A stretch of DNA of 64,000 nt, taken from Pyrocephalus nanus. Lineage: Eukaryota > Chordata > Aves > Passeriformes > Tyrannidae. The number at the start of each line of letters is the position of its first letter. Within the stretch, counting starts at the first letter, position 1. The position numbers were made by a program, and so were the translations under genes. The notes under the pieces are model-generated. The model did not search any database, was not told where the DNA came from, and was given only the letters and a program-made list of their open reading frames with translations. The DNA lies in the NCBI GenBank assembly GCA_038380795.1, contig CM076266.1, forward strand, positions 16,404,145 to 16,468,144, read 5' to 3'. Of the stretch, positions 35,301 through 46,280 are shown one piece after another.

Positions 35301-38300
35301 ACAAAGGACTTTACAAAGGTATGAACAGGGTCTTGTGAAGAAAGAAATAAGCATGATATGCAAAGAAAGAGTGTGAGAGTTGATGATAAGATTATTAAAA
35401 ATAGATTGTAAGTTTGGGCTTGCCCCAGAGCAATGAAGACCATGTCAGGGCAGCTCTGTGATGTGCAACTCTGTCCAGAGTGCAGCAAAGATTTTGCTGG
35501 TTGTCACTGGCATGACAAAACTCCCCTGTCATTGCTGTCTCTGAATGCAAGGATTTCTTGGGAGTAGACTTTTGGATGAGCTCCAAGTTTATGGCTTACT
35601 GAGTCTTTGAGGTCTCTTCTAATGTTGCTCAAGGTGAATTCCAAATTGTTTGGTCCCAAGGCATGCAGTTATCCATGAGGAAATATACATGATCCACACT
35701 TCTGTCACAAATATCAGTTGGTGACTGACCAATTTTCAACTGTACATTTTCTTAATCTCCTATTTTGTGGACATAACAATGGCTTAAAACCAACAGGCTT
35801 TCTTCTCATGTTTTACCACAGGAACAAATACAATCATGAGGGTAGCTGGCACCTTGGTTTGTTGTTCCAGTGGAAGGTGCCTTGGTTTCTAAACACACAG
35901 CTGCAATTTAAATTAGCCTTCTAGAATTAAAATCTTCAATATTCCATCAATTATCATAAGATTTTAAAAAAAGTGCAGTGCTAAACAAAATAGACTGTTT
36001 TGACTTACAAATTAATTTTCCCGCCTCCCTCCCAGCCTTGACAGGCTGATAGTTTCTTTTTGTTCAATATGAATAAAGGAGAGATTTTTTTCCAGCAAAA
36101 CAATTTAATGTAAGCACTTGTCATAGCAAAGTCTACAGCAAAGTTTTTAAATTGTGCACGTTTGTGATTTCTTGCAAAGTTATAGAAAAGCAAAACTTTT
36201 GTACAGGAGAGGCCTTCATAAACCAGGCCTTGTTGATTTATGAGTCAGCAGAGTCATGGGATCACAGAGTAATTCAGGTGGGAAGGGACTGTGGGGGAAT
36301 CTTTGGTCTGATCTCCTACTCAAAGCTCAGAGCAAGGTGCTCAGGGCTATACGCAGCCGAGCTGTAAAAACTTCAAGAATGGAGTTTTTCCATCCTCCTC
36401 TAACAAGTGCCAGGTAGAGGAAGAGAGCTCTTTCCACAGCCTACAGACTGTGCTTCTGCCAATAGAGTTGGGAGGCTGCTGGTCTCCATTGCTGCCAGGG
36501 CACAGTGAGAGCTCACGCTCATCTACTGCCACATTGCCCCCAGGCCTTTGCTGCACTTCCCAACTCCTGAGGATGCTTTTCGGGTCAGAGTATTCTGCAT
36601 CTCAAAAGTCATTGAGTCCCCTACCGCTTGTTTGTGGTGGTAGAAGAGCCAAGACGCTTGGCTGATGTGTGACATCTTGTCCAAGTCCATGACTGCACAG
36701 GCAATTGCCCCCTGCCATCAGCCCCTCAGCATTAGCTTACATGGCCATGGCTAAGCAGGGCTGCAGGTGACGCTGCAGCATACTTCACATGGTTTTTAAA
36801 AAAAAATATTTACAATATATTTTTTTCTTCATTTAGCATTTACTGAATCACCTCAGATGCAAAACCAAATCTATTTTAGCTTTTTTTTCACCAGTACTTT
36901 ACCTGCCTGTCACATCAGTCTGACACATAATGCAGGTGCTGCAGAGCACTAGTTACTGCTGATAATGAAAAAATTCCTCCCCAGTGGTCACAAGCAGCTT
37001 GCCCGTGTAGATCCTCTGGGTCTGATAAAATAGTTATAACCACCCTCAAAGCATTTATCCCAGTGTGGACACCCTCTTCAGCTTCTGTCTTCTATCCCAC
37101 TGCCTACTTTTACCAAACAGATAGGAATTTTATTTCTGTGAGATTTTCCTTCACTGCTGATATGAGCCACAACATCTCTGGCTAGAAAGACTGTCAAACA
37201 CACAGTGTGATCACATAATCCTCAATTCTGATAAGTGTTTGATGGATAGGAAGTGCTGGTTTGTAGCTTTTTATAAGCTCTTTTTACAGATGACTACTCT
37301 TTACATTGAAAATTTAATCAACACTGGTTTTAATATAAAAACTTTCTCTTGACAAGTTATACTTGATTTCATTGTTTTTTTAGGCAAAAAGCAAAATATT
37401 GGAAGAAAGAGAATTAGTCATATCACAGGACAAAGTCTTAGAGGTATGACATTCTATTGGATATCACAGTACATGCTCTTTCTTTGTTCAGGCAATCACT
37501 ATCCTAGAATAAATTTTAAAAAAGTGTCAATTAGAGAAACAATAGAGTAAAATATAATACAGGTAAGAGTGTGGGGAGTAGGCCTGCCATTAGCCTCAGA
37601 AATACAAAAATAATGCATCACCAAGAAGTTTTCAGTTAGAAGTTTTGCAGACCACAGTCTGCAAACCAGCAAGAATGGTTTTAAAGCAAGTAACCTTGTA
37701 TTATTGGGAACAAAAGTCATCCAGAAAGTTACTGCAATATAAAACTAATACCAGGAGGGCAAATTCCTGTAGATTTCTATCAGAGCCAATTTGGGAGACC
37801 AGCATATAATATCTGCAAGGGCAACACTGGTGCTGATCTCATGCTAATAAGCTCTGACTTGACTTTTATTGCACATCAGACTGATGGACTAATACTAAGA
37901 TTGTTTGCTCTTCTTTTGAACTTTTAAGGGCATGCAGATAAAAATAAAGCACTTACACAAGCAACTCAAGCACCCTGAACTAATTGGGTCGTAAGTATTA
38001 GCAATGTCCTCTATTCTGGGTTCCTTTTTTTTATAGCGTTCAGAATGTTTCCACATCATCCATACGTGCTTCATGATTGTAAGTTAATACGGTTTATGCA
38101 GCACCAAACAAGCAGCTCATATTTATGTAGAACAGCTTCTTTTTCTGTCATATAATCACCCAACCACAGAAATGCAAATGAAATTTAGATTTGCAATGTC
38201 TCATCTCATTCTTAGCAGATTCTGGGAGTAGCTTATCTTTTACTCAGTAAACCAGAATCGTAAGGCATTTCCTGGATATTAATTTCAATACTCTTTCTTA

Positions 38301-41300
38301 ATAACCTGTATCAGGTTCATAGTACTATTTAGCAGAATAAAAAGCAAAAGCAGCACCTTGAACAGCAGCAGCATAGCCTGCAGCTACACACTTCTTTTCA
38401 CGAGCAAGTGTTCCCTTTTCATGGCCAGAGTCCAACTGACACTTAAAACGTGCTCCCCCCTCAACTCACTACTGGACTGTAGTTTCCTTTAAGCAAAGAG
38501 GTTACACAGGATCTCTGAATTTCAAGACACATCTAAGTACCGAGACCAGCACCAGGCTTTTCATTCTTACTATCCTGTTTCTCAACTGCATAGCAATGCA
38601 GAAATCCTCCAACTTCAGTATACACGAGGGGTTAAGCATTCCTTCTAGCAATCACTTGCAAATTAAGCCTCAAGTATGATGTGTCAGCATAAGTATGAGC
38701 CCCTTTTAAAAGCTCCTCTTCCAGTCCTCTGAAGTGATTTGAGATTCAGTTTTGTGCTCTGTGTTCTGCAGAGAAGAGCTGTGTAGTGACATTATGTATG
38801 CACTGCATGAATTGTAAGAACTGAGGCTGAAATATAATCTGAAGCTTAAAGCAGCGAGTATTTTGGAGGATATCTGCTGCTTGCAACAGTACAGCTATCC
38901 CTACACCTGAGGGGCACTACAGATGTATTTTAGTTAACTGCAGTGCTTCTGTCAGGCAAAGTCGTCATAGAAGACACTGCCAGATCATACCTTGCCACCA
39001 TGGTAGCGTGTTTGATGGGAGAAACCGGCTAATACTAATGCTTTCCTTTAATAAAACAACCTAAATAGCATTTGCTCTAGGCTGTTGGCATGCTTTCTTA
39101 CCACTGTGTGGCTATTTGAGGATTGCCTAATTTTGTCTGTTATCGAGACTGGGTGAACCCATGAATTCAGTTGTCACATGCAGTAATTCCTATGAAAGTG
39201 CATCAAGTAAAAAGGGTTCCCAATCTAGGTGCTTATGAGAGAAGGTACAATATCCCACTAGAAGTTTGAGGCTTTCTCTAGGTGGCTGTATAACATGCAG
39301 CAGGGGGTTGTATAGCATAGCAGCACCGAAATGGTCATGATGGAAATCATTCTTTTTCGTTCTGCTAACAGGAGAAACTCAAAGGGATTGCACATAGAAG
39401 CTGTGGGAGCAGGAGGCAGGTAAAGAGGGGGGAAGATGAAAAAGAATACACAAGATAAAAAGCGTGTGCTTTGGTGGAGAAGGTAATTTGAACAGCCTGG
39501 CATCACAAATTGGCAAAATTCTGATTTTCGCCTGTTGAGACAGTGAAGCGATATCAGTGCTTGGACTGGAAATGCATGACATCCCCAGACATCTCCTTCT
39601 TTATGCCCAGTCAAAGCAAAGTAAAAGAGGTTCAAAACAAAACAAAGCTACATGTATTTTCAGAAAGAAGAGATACAAACATGTTCAGTCTAGAAACATC
39701 AAATTTAAGATGCTGGGAAATGGAATGCAGGGAGAAATTAGATATTTTTTACAAAGGCCCCAAATTAGCTGTTAGGCTTTGCCATCAATCTAATCTTTAC
39801 CCTTTAGGTTATTGCTGAGTGATACTTTTTAATGCAATTGTCTATGTAATGGAAGCAGTAAGAAACTCTTCTCCACAACCAAGGCATCTGTTAGGTTGCA
39901 GCACCTCCTCATTAATGCTGTCTTAATTAATGAGCAATGAGCTGAGTTAGTTGCAATCTCTACTGGTGTTTCTTTTTCTCCACAGCCAAGAAAGAAAGGA
40001 GATGGATGACTGCCCAAGCTCTCTCGCTCAGAAGATAGCCATGGTGAAACTGGTAAAACAACTGCATTGGTCTCTTTACACCTGCACTTGAAGGGCCTCC
40101 TCCATCTCTCTTTTTTTCAAGCTGGAAATCTTGTTTCATTGGATGCGACTCATTTTTGAGTTTTTCAGCCCCAGTGGTTCCTTATATCACTAAGTTCCCA
40201 TGTCTCAGGCTCAACACTTCTTGTTCAGTTTTATTATTGTGCAAGCCATTTTAAATTCTTCAATGTTTGTTGTCCTAGAAGTCAGAAAACTTAATTTCAA
40301 AATTATTCATGTCTTTTTTTTCCTCTTCTAGACCCAGAAATCAATGACCGACTACCTAAAAAAATTCCGTTTCTATCTTGGGTAGGTAAAATGTTCTCAT
40401 TACATGTACACTTGCTTAGTTACACCTTGAGCACCATGGAGATAAGACTATTCTGAATAGTGCTGGAACATCATGGGAGAAACAGTGCAAGCAGGGAGGA
40501 GAAATGTGCAGCAAATGTAGAGCTCTGTGTTTGCAAATTTAGTGGAGCAGCAGGTTGAAGTAATCTAAGTGCAAACTCTGTTCTAGCCCTTGGGTATGTT
40601 TCCTTAGGAATCTGCTCACCTGTAGTCTCTGAAAAAGCAGCGTTTTAGTGCATAGTGGCAAATGTCTCCCTCTTCCCTCCTCATAAGGAAGAAAGGGATA
40701 AAGGCCCAGAGTCTGAGCACCTGGTTCTCTCCCCCTGAGTGCTCCATTATCAGCCCTCCATCAAACCACTTCTCTGCATACTCCCCTGACCAGATGGATA
40801 CTGAGAGGTTACTGGTGGGCTTTCCTCTGCCTGGACCAAAGTAATGTGGACTTGGTAACTGCCAGGGCAAGCGATGTCACGTCTCTATTTTCTTGTCTTG
40901 GCTGAAGGTATTTTGAAGAAAAGAAGATATTTATGCGTGAATTCTTCAGTAAGTCACTTTGCAGTCAGGGTACAGCTGCTTTTGAAGCTATTTATAGATT
41001 ATTTGGTGAAAGCTGTTGGTGTGAGAGTCACCAACTGTCTCTCATTTTCTTTGTCCCTTTCCATGATCATTAGCAGGAGCGTCTCCCGAGAAACACTGGC
41101 CTTTCTGTGATAGTCTTACAGTGCCTTTTTAAAAGGAAAACAACCTTCACTTTGTTTCTGTGTGGTAGGAAACTTTCACATGGATCTTGCAGACAGCTGT
41201 ACAGAAAACAGATCAATTGGTTTTGTCCCTCCTGAGGAAAGTGAGGCATTTTTTACTATTGCACAACCAAGCACAATTATCAAGTGCTTATGGTTCTTTT

Positions 41301-41967
41301 AATTTGGGAAGCTTCATTCCCATTTACATTCATGCATTTTCATGTCAGGAAGCTGCTCCTGCTAACACAGAGCGTTCACCTGTGGGAATAATCTTCCAAA
41401 AAGAGCAGGTAAAAACACTGCAGGTTTTGTCTGAACGAAACAATGGAGAACTGGTATAGAGCAAGAGCATGGCAAGACTCACAATGAACGCTACACACTC
41501 TCTACATCACTTCAGACAAATTTCTTCCCTCCAGGCTCCAGTTGCCCAACTGTAAAATTATGATAGTATTCATTTTCTCTGCTCTGTGTTCTCTGTATGT
41601 GTTCACAGCACAAAACCTTTCGTGTCAAGAGCCATTGTTAAGTATTAAACACTTGCCAGGAACAGATGCTGTGGTAATATTGCCACCAACATAAAGGAAG
41701 GATTCTGAGTTGACCAGGGCAATGAAATACAAGACGATATGCTCTGAAAATTTTGAATATTAATAGAGCTTTTTTAGAGTATCTGTAATTTTTTTTGTGT
41801 GCATTTGTCTCTCTTGTTGCAGGAAATGTGTGTGGCTGCTTCTCAGACACCTACTGCACTGTGGCTGTTCGTGCTTAACACTTCTATTGGTTTATAAACA
41901 CCTACCTGATGCTATCTGGACATATCAGCTACTGGACAGTATCTGCCATCAGCCGTGGACACATTAA
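32295..41967 (+). CDS. Coiled-coil, single-pass membrane protein, TMCO5-like; 8 exons
   Basis: Spliced gene found by joining exons. Coding parts are 32295-32356, 33624-33729, 35262-35318, 37384-37443, 37929-37990, 39986-40052, 40332-40381 and 41823-41967. Every junction has AG/GT and matching phase, giving 202 residues. The start ATG has A at -3 and G at +4, with an in-frame TGA upstream at 32256. Residues 1-50 are polar. Residues 57-110 form a coiled coil with L59, L66, F73, I80, V87, L94, I101 and L108 exactly seven apart across exons 3, 4 and 5, which strongly supports the model. Residues 157-179 form a Cys-rich (CGCSC) membrane segment, then a 23-residue tail. The probable topology is cytoplasmic coil with a C-terminal anchor. 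Many short exons, a C-terminal anchor and an EWxKE...LEExT stretch at 51-70 recall TMCO5A (about 288 residues, testis-biased) as remembered; the family assignment is inference. Alternatives are another coiled-coil anchored protein or a lineage-specific gene. Confidence 0.8.
32410..33142 (+). mobile_element. CR1 LINE in intron 1, sense orientation
   Basis: 5'-truncated CR1 of about 730 bases: the CTGCACCTGGG and GACTTGGGGGTCGTGGT blocks of the reverse-transcriptase end, an internal deletion around 32770, the 3' UTR block CAGGAGAAGTATTTTCACC, and the end GATGGGATCCTTCCAACTC followed by atattctatgattctatga. The frames are broken. It lies on the same strand as the host gene. Confidence 0.92.
33624..33729 (+). 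CDS. Coiled-coil gene, exon 2
   Basis: The acceptor gattctgtag is preferred over a second AG seven bases downstream (ttttcag), because only the first keeps the frame into exon 3. Encodes S21 to K56, a Ser/Thr/Ala/Glu-rich linker ending in the charged block EPEWQKEK. Donor AAG|gtagga, phase 0. Confidence 0.75.
34168..34872 (+). other. Unexplained 223-codon open frame inside intron 2
   Basis: Stop-free from 34168 to the TGA at 34870-34872; the first ATG is at 34210, giving 220 residues. No known domain, no signal peptide and no membrane segment seen. The frame does not join the coiled-coil gene in phase: its apparent acceptor (aatgtttcag at 34193) spliced after exon 2 would meet a TAG within 12 codons. 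It is unusually long for AT-rich DNA, yet its composition is not clearly protein-like. It may be chance, a decayed coding segment or an intronic gene. Confidence 0.25.
35069..35083. repeat. Poly(T) tract in intron 2
   Basis: A run of about 15 T within the intron, about 180 bases before exon 3. Confidence 0.75.
35262..35318 (+). CDS. Coiled-coil gene, exon 3
   Basis: A strong acceptor (ctttttctgtcacag) and donor (AAG|gtatga) bound 57 bases, exactly 19 codons in phase 0. Encodes residues 57-75, the first coiled-coil heptads (L59, L63, L66, F73). Confidence 0.85.
36245..36600 (-). mobile_element. Degenerate CR1-like element in intron 3, antisense
   Basis: Begins with the antisense CR1 3' end pattern (atgggatcacagagtaattc then gtgggaagggactgtggg and atctcctactcaaagc) and continues with diverged antisense CR1 sequence (ctcatctactgccacattgc then cccccaggcc). 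Many deletions; the right boundary is unclear and remnants may extend to about 37080. Confidence 0.65.
37384..37443 (+). CDS. Coiled-coil gene, exon 4
   Basis: The acceptor cattgtttttttag and donor GAG|gtatga bound 60 bases, 20 codons in phase 0. Encodes residues 76-95 and keeps the heptad register (I80, V87, L94). Confidence 0.85.
37929..37990 (+). CDS. Coiled-coil gene, exon 5
   Basis: The acceptor gaacttttaag and the consensus donor gtaagt bound 62 bases. Encodes residues 96-115 plus two bases of S116. The heptads end here with I101 and L108; a Pro at 111 breaks the coil. Confidence 0.85.
39986..40052 (+). CDS. Coiled-coil gene, exon 6
   Basis: A strong acceptor (tttctttttctccacag) and donor (CTG|gtaaaa) bound 67 bases. 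Completes S116 and encodes residues 117-138, an acidic-to-basic linker with a Pro-Ser-Ser turn. Confidence 0.8.
40332..40381 (+). CDS. Coiled-coil gene, exon 7
   Basis: The acceptor tttttcctcttctag and donor TGG|gtaggt bound 50 bases. Encodes residues 139-154, the basic juxtamembrane stretch (KKFRF), plus two bases of G155. Confidence 0.8.
41349..41408 (+). other. Candidate cassette exon in intron 7
   Basis: Sixty bases bounded by an acceptor (gcattttcatgtcag) and a donor (CAG|gtaaaa), open in one frame. In the phase left by exon 7 it would reach TAA after 14 codons, removing the membrane segment. It is therefore either a pseudo-exon or an alternative exon giving a soluble form. Confidence 0.25.
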
Positions 41968-42065
41968 CACCAGAAGATTTTGAAGACTCCAGACTGGATT
42001 TCTGTAGGGTTACTGTATTGCTTCTGGGAAGACCTGAATTTTAAAATAAAGCATTCATGAATGCT
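41823..42065 (+). CDS. Coiled-coil gene, last exon with membrane segment and 3' UTR
   Basis: The acceptor ctctcttgttgcag ends at 41822. In the phase set by exon 7 the exon reads residues 156-202 to TAA at 41965-41967. It opens with the Leu/Cys-rich membrane segment (WLLLRHLLHCGCSCLTLLLV). In the other main frame it would end after 24 codons without a clear membrane segment. A short 3' UTR follows, to a poly(A) signal at 42045; the transcript end near 42065 is estimated. Confidence 0.75.
42045..42050 (+). terminator. Poly(A) signal of the coiled-coil gene
   Basis: A canonical AATAAA lies 78 bases after the TAA stop, in a typical position for a compact 3' UTR. Confidence 0.75.
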
Positions 42066-43573
42066 AAGAGCACATTATGATTTCTGTCTTTCCTCTGCAA
42101 ACTGCATTGACTCCTCAGAGGAAGAAACTAAAACCCATGTATCTCAGCAAGAGGGAGTATGCTTAAGTGCATTCAGTTGTTTGCTGTCAGAGGTGGGTCT
42201 GAGATGCAAAAATTGTTTCAGTGTTCACATTCTGATCTGTTCCCCAAGTCCCTGAATGTCCTGCTCCCTGTCACCACAGTCATGAGTTCAGGAAATCTGT
42301 AATTAAATCTAAATAGGATCTTCTGTTAATGCAAATTGAAGTGACCCCATTATCAGCAGGGCAATGATAATTGATAGGAGCTGAATCTTTATTTTAAAGA
42401 ATGCCTCCTGCCAGATTAATGGCCAGTCAGCTCTGTGGATTAGCATGTCAGTCGACCACCTTGCTGTTTGATGACAGAAGTCCTGCAAATGGCCTCACTC
42501 AGACACACAGAGCAGCAACAGTATTGCACATACACAACAAGCCCCTCATGAAGAATATGGTGTTTCCCATTTTGCTCACAGCATAGGAACTATAGTGTCT
42601 TATAAGTCTGGAGTGGGTGGTAGTTGCTGTAGGGAGGGCACGTGAGTGCAACAGTAGGTGTTACAGAAAGATCAGCGCCTGTTTGTTGCTAAAAGCCAAG
42701 GCAATTTCATTGTCTCATCAGCTGACAGCTCCTCCTCCTCCCAATAGCCAGAACTAAGGGCACTTTTTGTTTCAGCCCCGTGGTGCTATGCTGGATGGGA
42801 TACAGAGGGCATCTTGCAGGGAGTTGCAGAGGAGGTGATGGTAAAGCTGCTGCTGGGAGCAGCCTTTCAAACCCCAGTATTCAGCCATGGATGCATTACC
42901 AAAGACATACTGTGCAAGACTTAAAAAGGGAGAAAAGACCATTTTTTATCTGTTTTCTTCCTTTGCACATCCTAAATTTTGCTTTTTTAGTTCCTACTCA
43001 GTTTGTACTCCCGAGGCATGCAGTGTTTAGTGAAGTTGGATTGTTTGGTTTGCTACAGTTTTCTGTCCTTGGTTTTCCCTAGTCAGGTTTATCTCACCAT
43101 TATCTTCTCCTCTGATGGGACTGGAGGAAATCATTGCGTTTGTAAAGGAAGTTAATTGACTTCCATGTCAGTTCTTCACTCCCTTCCATCCCACAAGTAG
43201 TTTTTCATACTCTGAGCTGATGAAAGGCACTATTTTGGGTGGAACTGAGCCACATGTCCCTCCTCATCCTCCACAGAGCAGAGGAAGCCTCAGAACAGGA
43301 CAATAGGTCCCTCCATCAGACTCATCAAGTCAGTGGTTTAGAGTGGTCTTGCTGCAGGTAATTCAAGTTTTTTTACATCTGTCTTGATTTACTAGATCTG
43401 TAGTTGACTACAACATGGAGAACTGTCATTTTATATATTATCACCTTTATGCTGGGTGGGATTTTCAGGTGAGCTCTTGATTGGCGTCAGGAGCAGCTTT
43501 GCTTCAAGGGCTCTTCATCATCACCTGGATACCCAGCATGCTCTGGGTGGTCAGCGTCACTGATGGTTGATAT

Positions 43574-43600
43574 GTCCATTTGAAGGTTCTTCAAATGGAC
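43574..43600. repeat. Perfect 12-bp inverted repeat, 3-base loop
   Basis: The arms gtccatttgaag (43574-43585) and cttcaaatggac (43589-43600) are exact reverse complements around gtt. No T run follows on either strand and no CR1 lies nearby. The role is unknown. Confidence 0.9.
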
Positions 43601-46240
43601 TCCACTTCTCCACTCTCTCTACTTCTTCATCTCTCAGGTTGCTGAAATCAGACCTCAGTATCCTGAGAGACTATGTTGTCATTTTGGTTCAGACAGAATC
43701 GTTTGACAAGTCCTTCTAAGTTTATGTAGCTGTTTCTCTCTAAACCAGGAAAAGACATTTAAGGGATGTGGGGGATTACAGCTTAGAAACACAATGGTGT
43801 TGAATGCTCACAGTCCATCTGGCAGGGGGCTTGAAGAGATGAAGGAAGGTGCAGGTGTATGAACAGACAGACTGCAAAGCAGAGAGCCTTTCCTGCATGC
43901 AGAAGTACCTCTGACCATTAACTAGGAGACACTTTTTCCACTGTTGTAGACTCTAACTCTGAGACAGTTTGCTCTTGCCCTAGACTGGTTTAAAAAAATT
44001 CCAATGTGTTGAAATTCATCACCTTAGGCAAGTGAATGCATAGCTCCCATGTTTGCATAACCTGTTCCCCAGCACAACACTGCCTCACTGAATAATAGCC
44101 TTCCTATTCTGCATCCCACGAAGGACTGAGTGATGTGGATGCAAAAGGTTTGGGTGGACTCACATCTGAAAGCGCGACAAGTAGTTGGAAGAGAAATCTC
44201 TTGAAGGTGACTAAATAGGCAAACTGAATTAGGTTCAGGAAATCCTCTGAGCAGAAAATAGGTGGAGGTCAGGACAGTACTCAGGGGAAGTGCCATATAT
44301 ATCTTTGTCCTATTGTTAATTTTCCATGGGTGTCAATTTATAGACACCCTTTTTTACATTGCTCATTTTAGACATATTTATCGATCTGGTCCCAACAAAA
44401 CTACATTTTCCCCTAACTTCAAAATATTCAGGTCCCAGAGAAAAAAATAAATGGTATTGTAGGTGTGGGGCAGGGGGACAATGGGATAAATCAAGAAAAG
44501 TGAAAGCCCAATAGTCAAAACCAAAGTGATTTGGGTCTGCCTAGCCCCACTGGCCTGAAAGGGGTGAATAGGGTCTGATTATGGCTTTATGAAATGAGAA
44601 CAGTCACAAGGGATGGAGTGTCCAACAGGAGTGTCCAAGCCACCCCCAGAAGAGAATATAAAACCTCAGAGCCAGCAAAAAGGGAGAAAAAGGCCAAAGC
44701 AGGGCCTGTAGCAGTCGCAGTGATGTAGCAGTAAGAATCCATGCCCTGACCCTACTGGGAAGTGCTGCAGAGGCAAGGCTGCACGTCAGTCCCATGAGTG
44801 CTTTGGGAGGCCCTTTCCCCACCTTTAGGGGTGGCTCACACATGCTGCCAAGGGTATGTAATTCAGCAATGGTAGTCCTGTCACACCTCCTTTTGCTTGG
44901 GGCATTAGTGATGACAAACAAGCGAAGATGGCCCTCAGGACAGCATGTTAGCCAGCAAATGAGCCTGCTGACATATCCTCTGGTGGTAATGCAGCATTTT
45001 CATTTATTATGGTGTGTCTAAGCAGATTCGCTGATGGTCTCCAGTTTAGACATTCACATCTGTTGTCTGTAGCGGTACCTGCACACCAGTCCTTCCTGGG
45101 AAAATGGGCGACAATGATTTATCAGGTCTTGTACAAATGCAGTCCTTGCACTGGTAGACAGAGATACTCAGCTATCGCCAGACAGAAGAGGAAGAGTCCG
45201 AAGAGGAACAGGAAATATGTTAGTCCTTGATTTCAGTGGCTACTGGTCTAGGCATTTGCATGCATTGTCTGAGTTCCTGGGGAGAGGCTAGAGGCTACAG
45301 AAGTTAACACTAATGATTTCCATATCAAAGGGCTTTCTGAATAGGCACCAGAACAGACATTTCCCTCTTGAGTGTTTTGGGTGCTTTTTTATTTTATTTT
45401 TTCTTCTCCTTCCAGAGATCAGAAAGAGTAACAGCTTAATCTTTTTAAAGAAGCCATGATAAAGCAAAAATCTGGCTCTGGGATGAGGTTCATAACACAT
45501 CTATAGACAGCCAACCCCACTCAAGCAAGAAACATCTAGGTTCAGAAAAAGGAAATTAAATAATTTCTGTCATTTTCATGGAAAAAAAAATACCTAATGT
45601 CTTCTAAAACGTCTCATACATCCAGTGTGCATTAATGTATTAGTTAAAACTCGGAGAACTATACTTTAAAGTCTGAGCCACACCATCTGGTTCTCCTTCT
45701 GCTCAGTGCCCTAAGCATATGGCCAGAGAGAGCATATTTCTTTTTCCCTTCTCTCCTGTCTCCTTTTTTATTCTGCCTAGCCTCATTACCTTAGATTTCC
45801 TTACACCGAATTTATATGTATAAACCATTCATTTGCCTTCCCTCTTAATATAGCTGCGTGATTCTGGACATCAGCTAGGCTGAACTGGCACTGCCATATT
45901 TCACCTTGTCAGAAAAATTATTCACCTTAATGCATATTCATTCTCCTAAATCATGAGATATAGGAAAGTCAATTGGTCCTAAGGATGTTCTTTGTGTCAC
46001 TTTACTACCTATTTCCTGTCTCCAAAGACTGTTTTTCTTGTCAATTCACTCTTCTGTTTTCAAACTCCCATGTACAGAGAAATTGTGGTGATAAGGTAAA
46101 GCAGTTACCTGTTGATAAAAATGTCTTTGAGCGACCCCTGTACGTTCTATGAATTTTTTAACTAGATGGCTCTTCACTTGAGTGAAACTCCTTGAATAAG
46201 ACCCTTTTCATGCTAAATAACTTAGAAAGCACTCTGAAGT

Positions 46241-46280
46241 TTTTTGTTTGTTTGTTTGTTTGTTTGTTTGTTTGTTTTTG
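46241..46280. repeat. (TTTG)n microsatellite
   Basis: About nine TTTG units flanked by T runs. Confidence 0.95.

Noticed and set aside
34940..35488. 182-codon minus-strand open frame
   Set aside because: It is antisense to exon 3 of the coiled-coil gene, whose splice sites and heptads support the plus strand.
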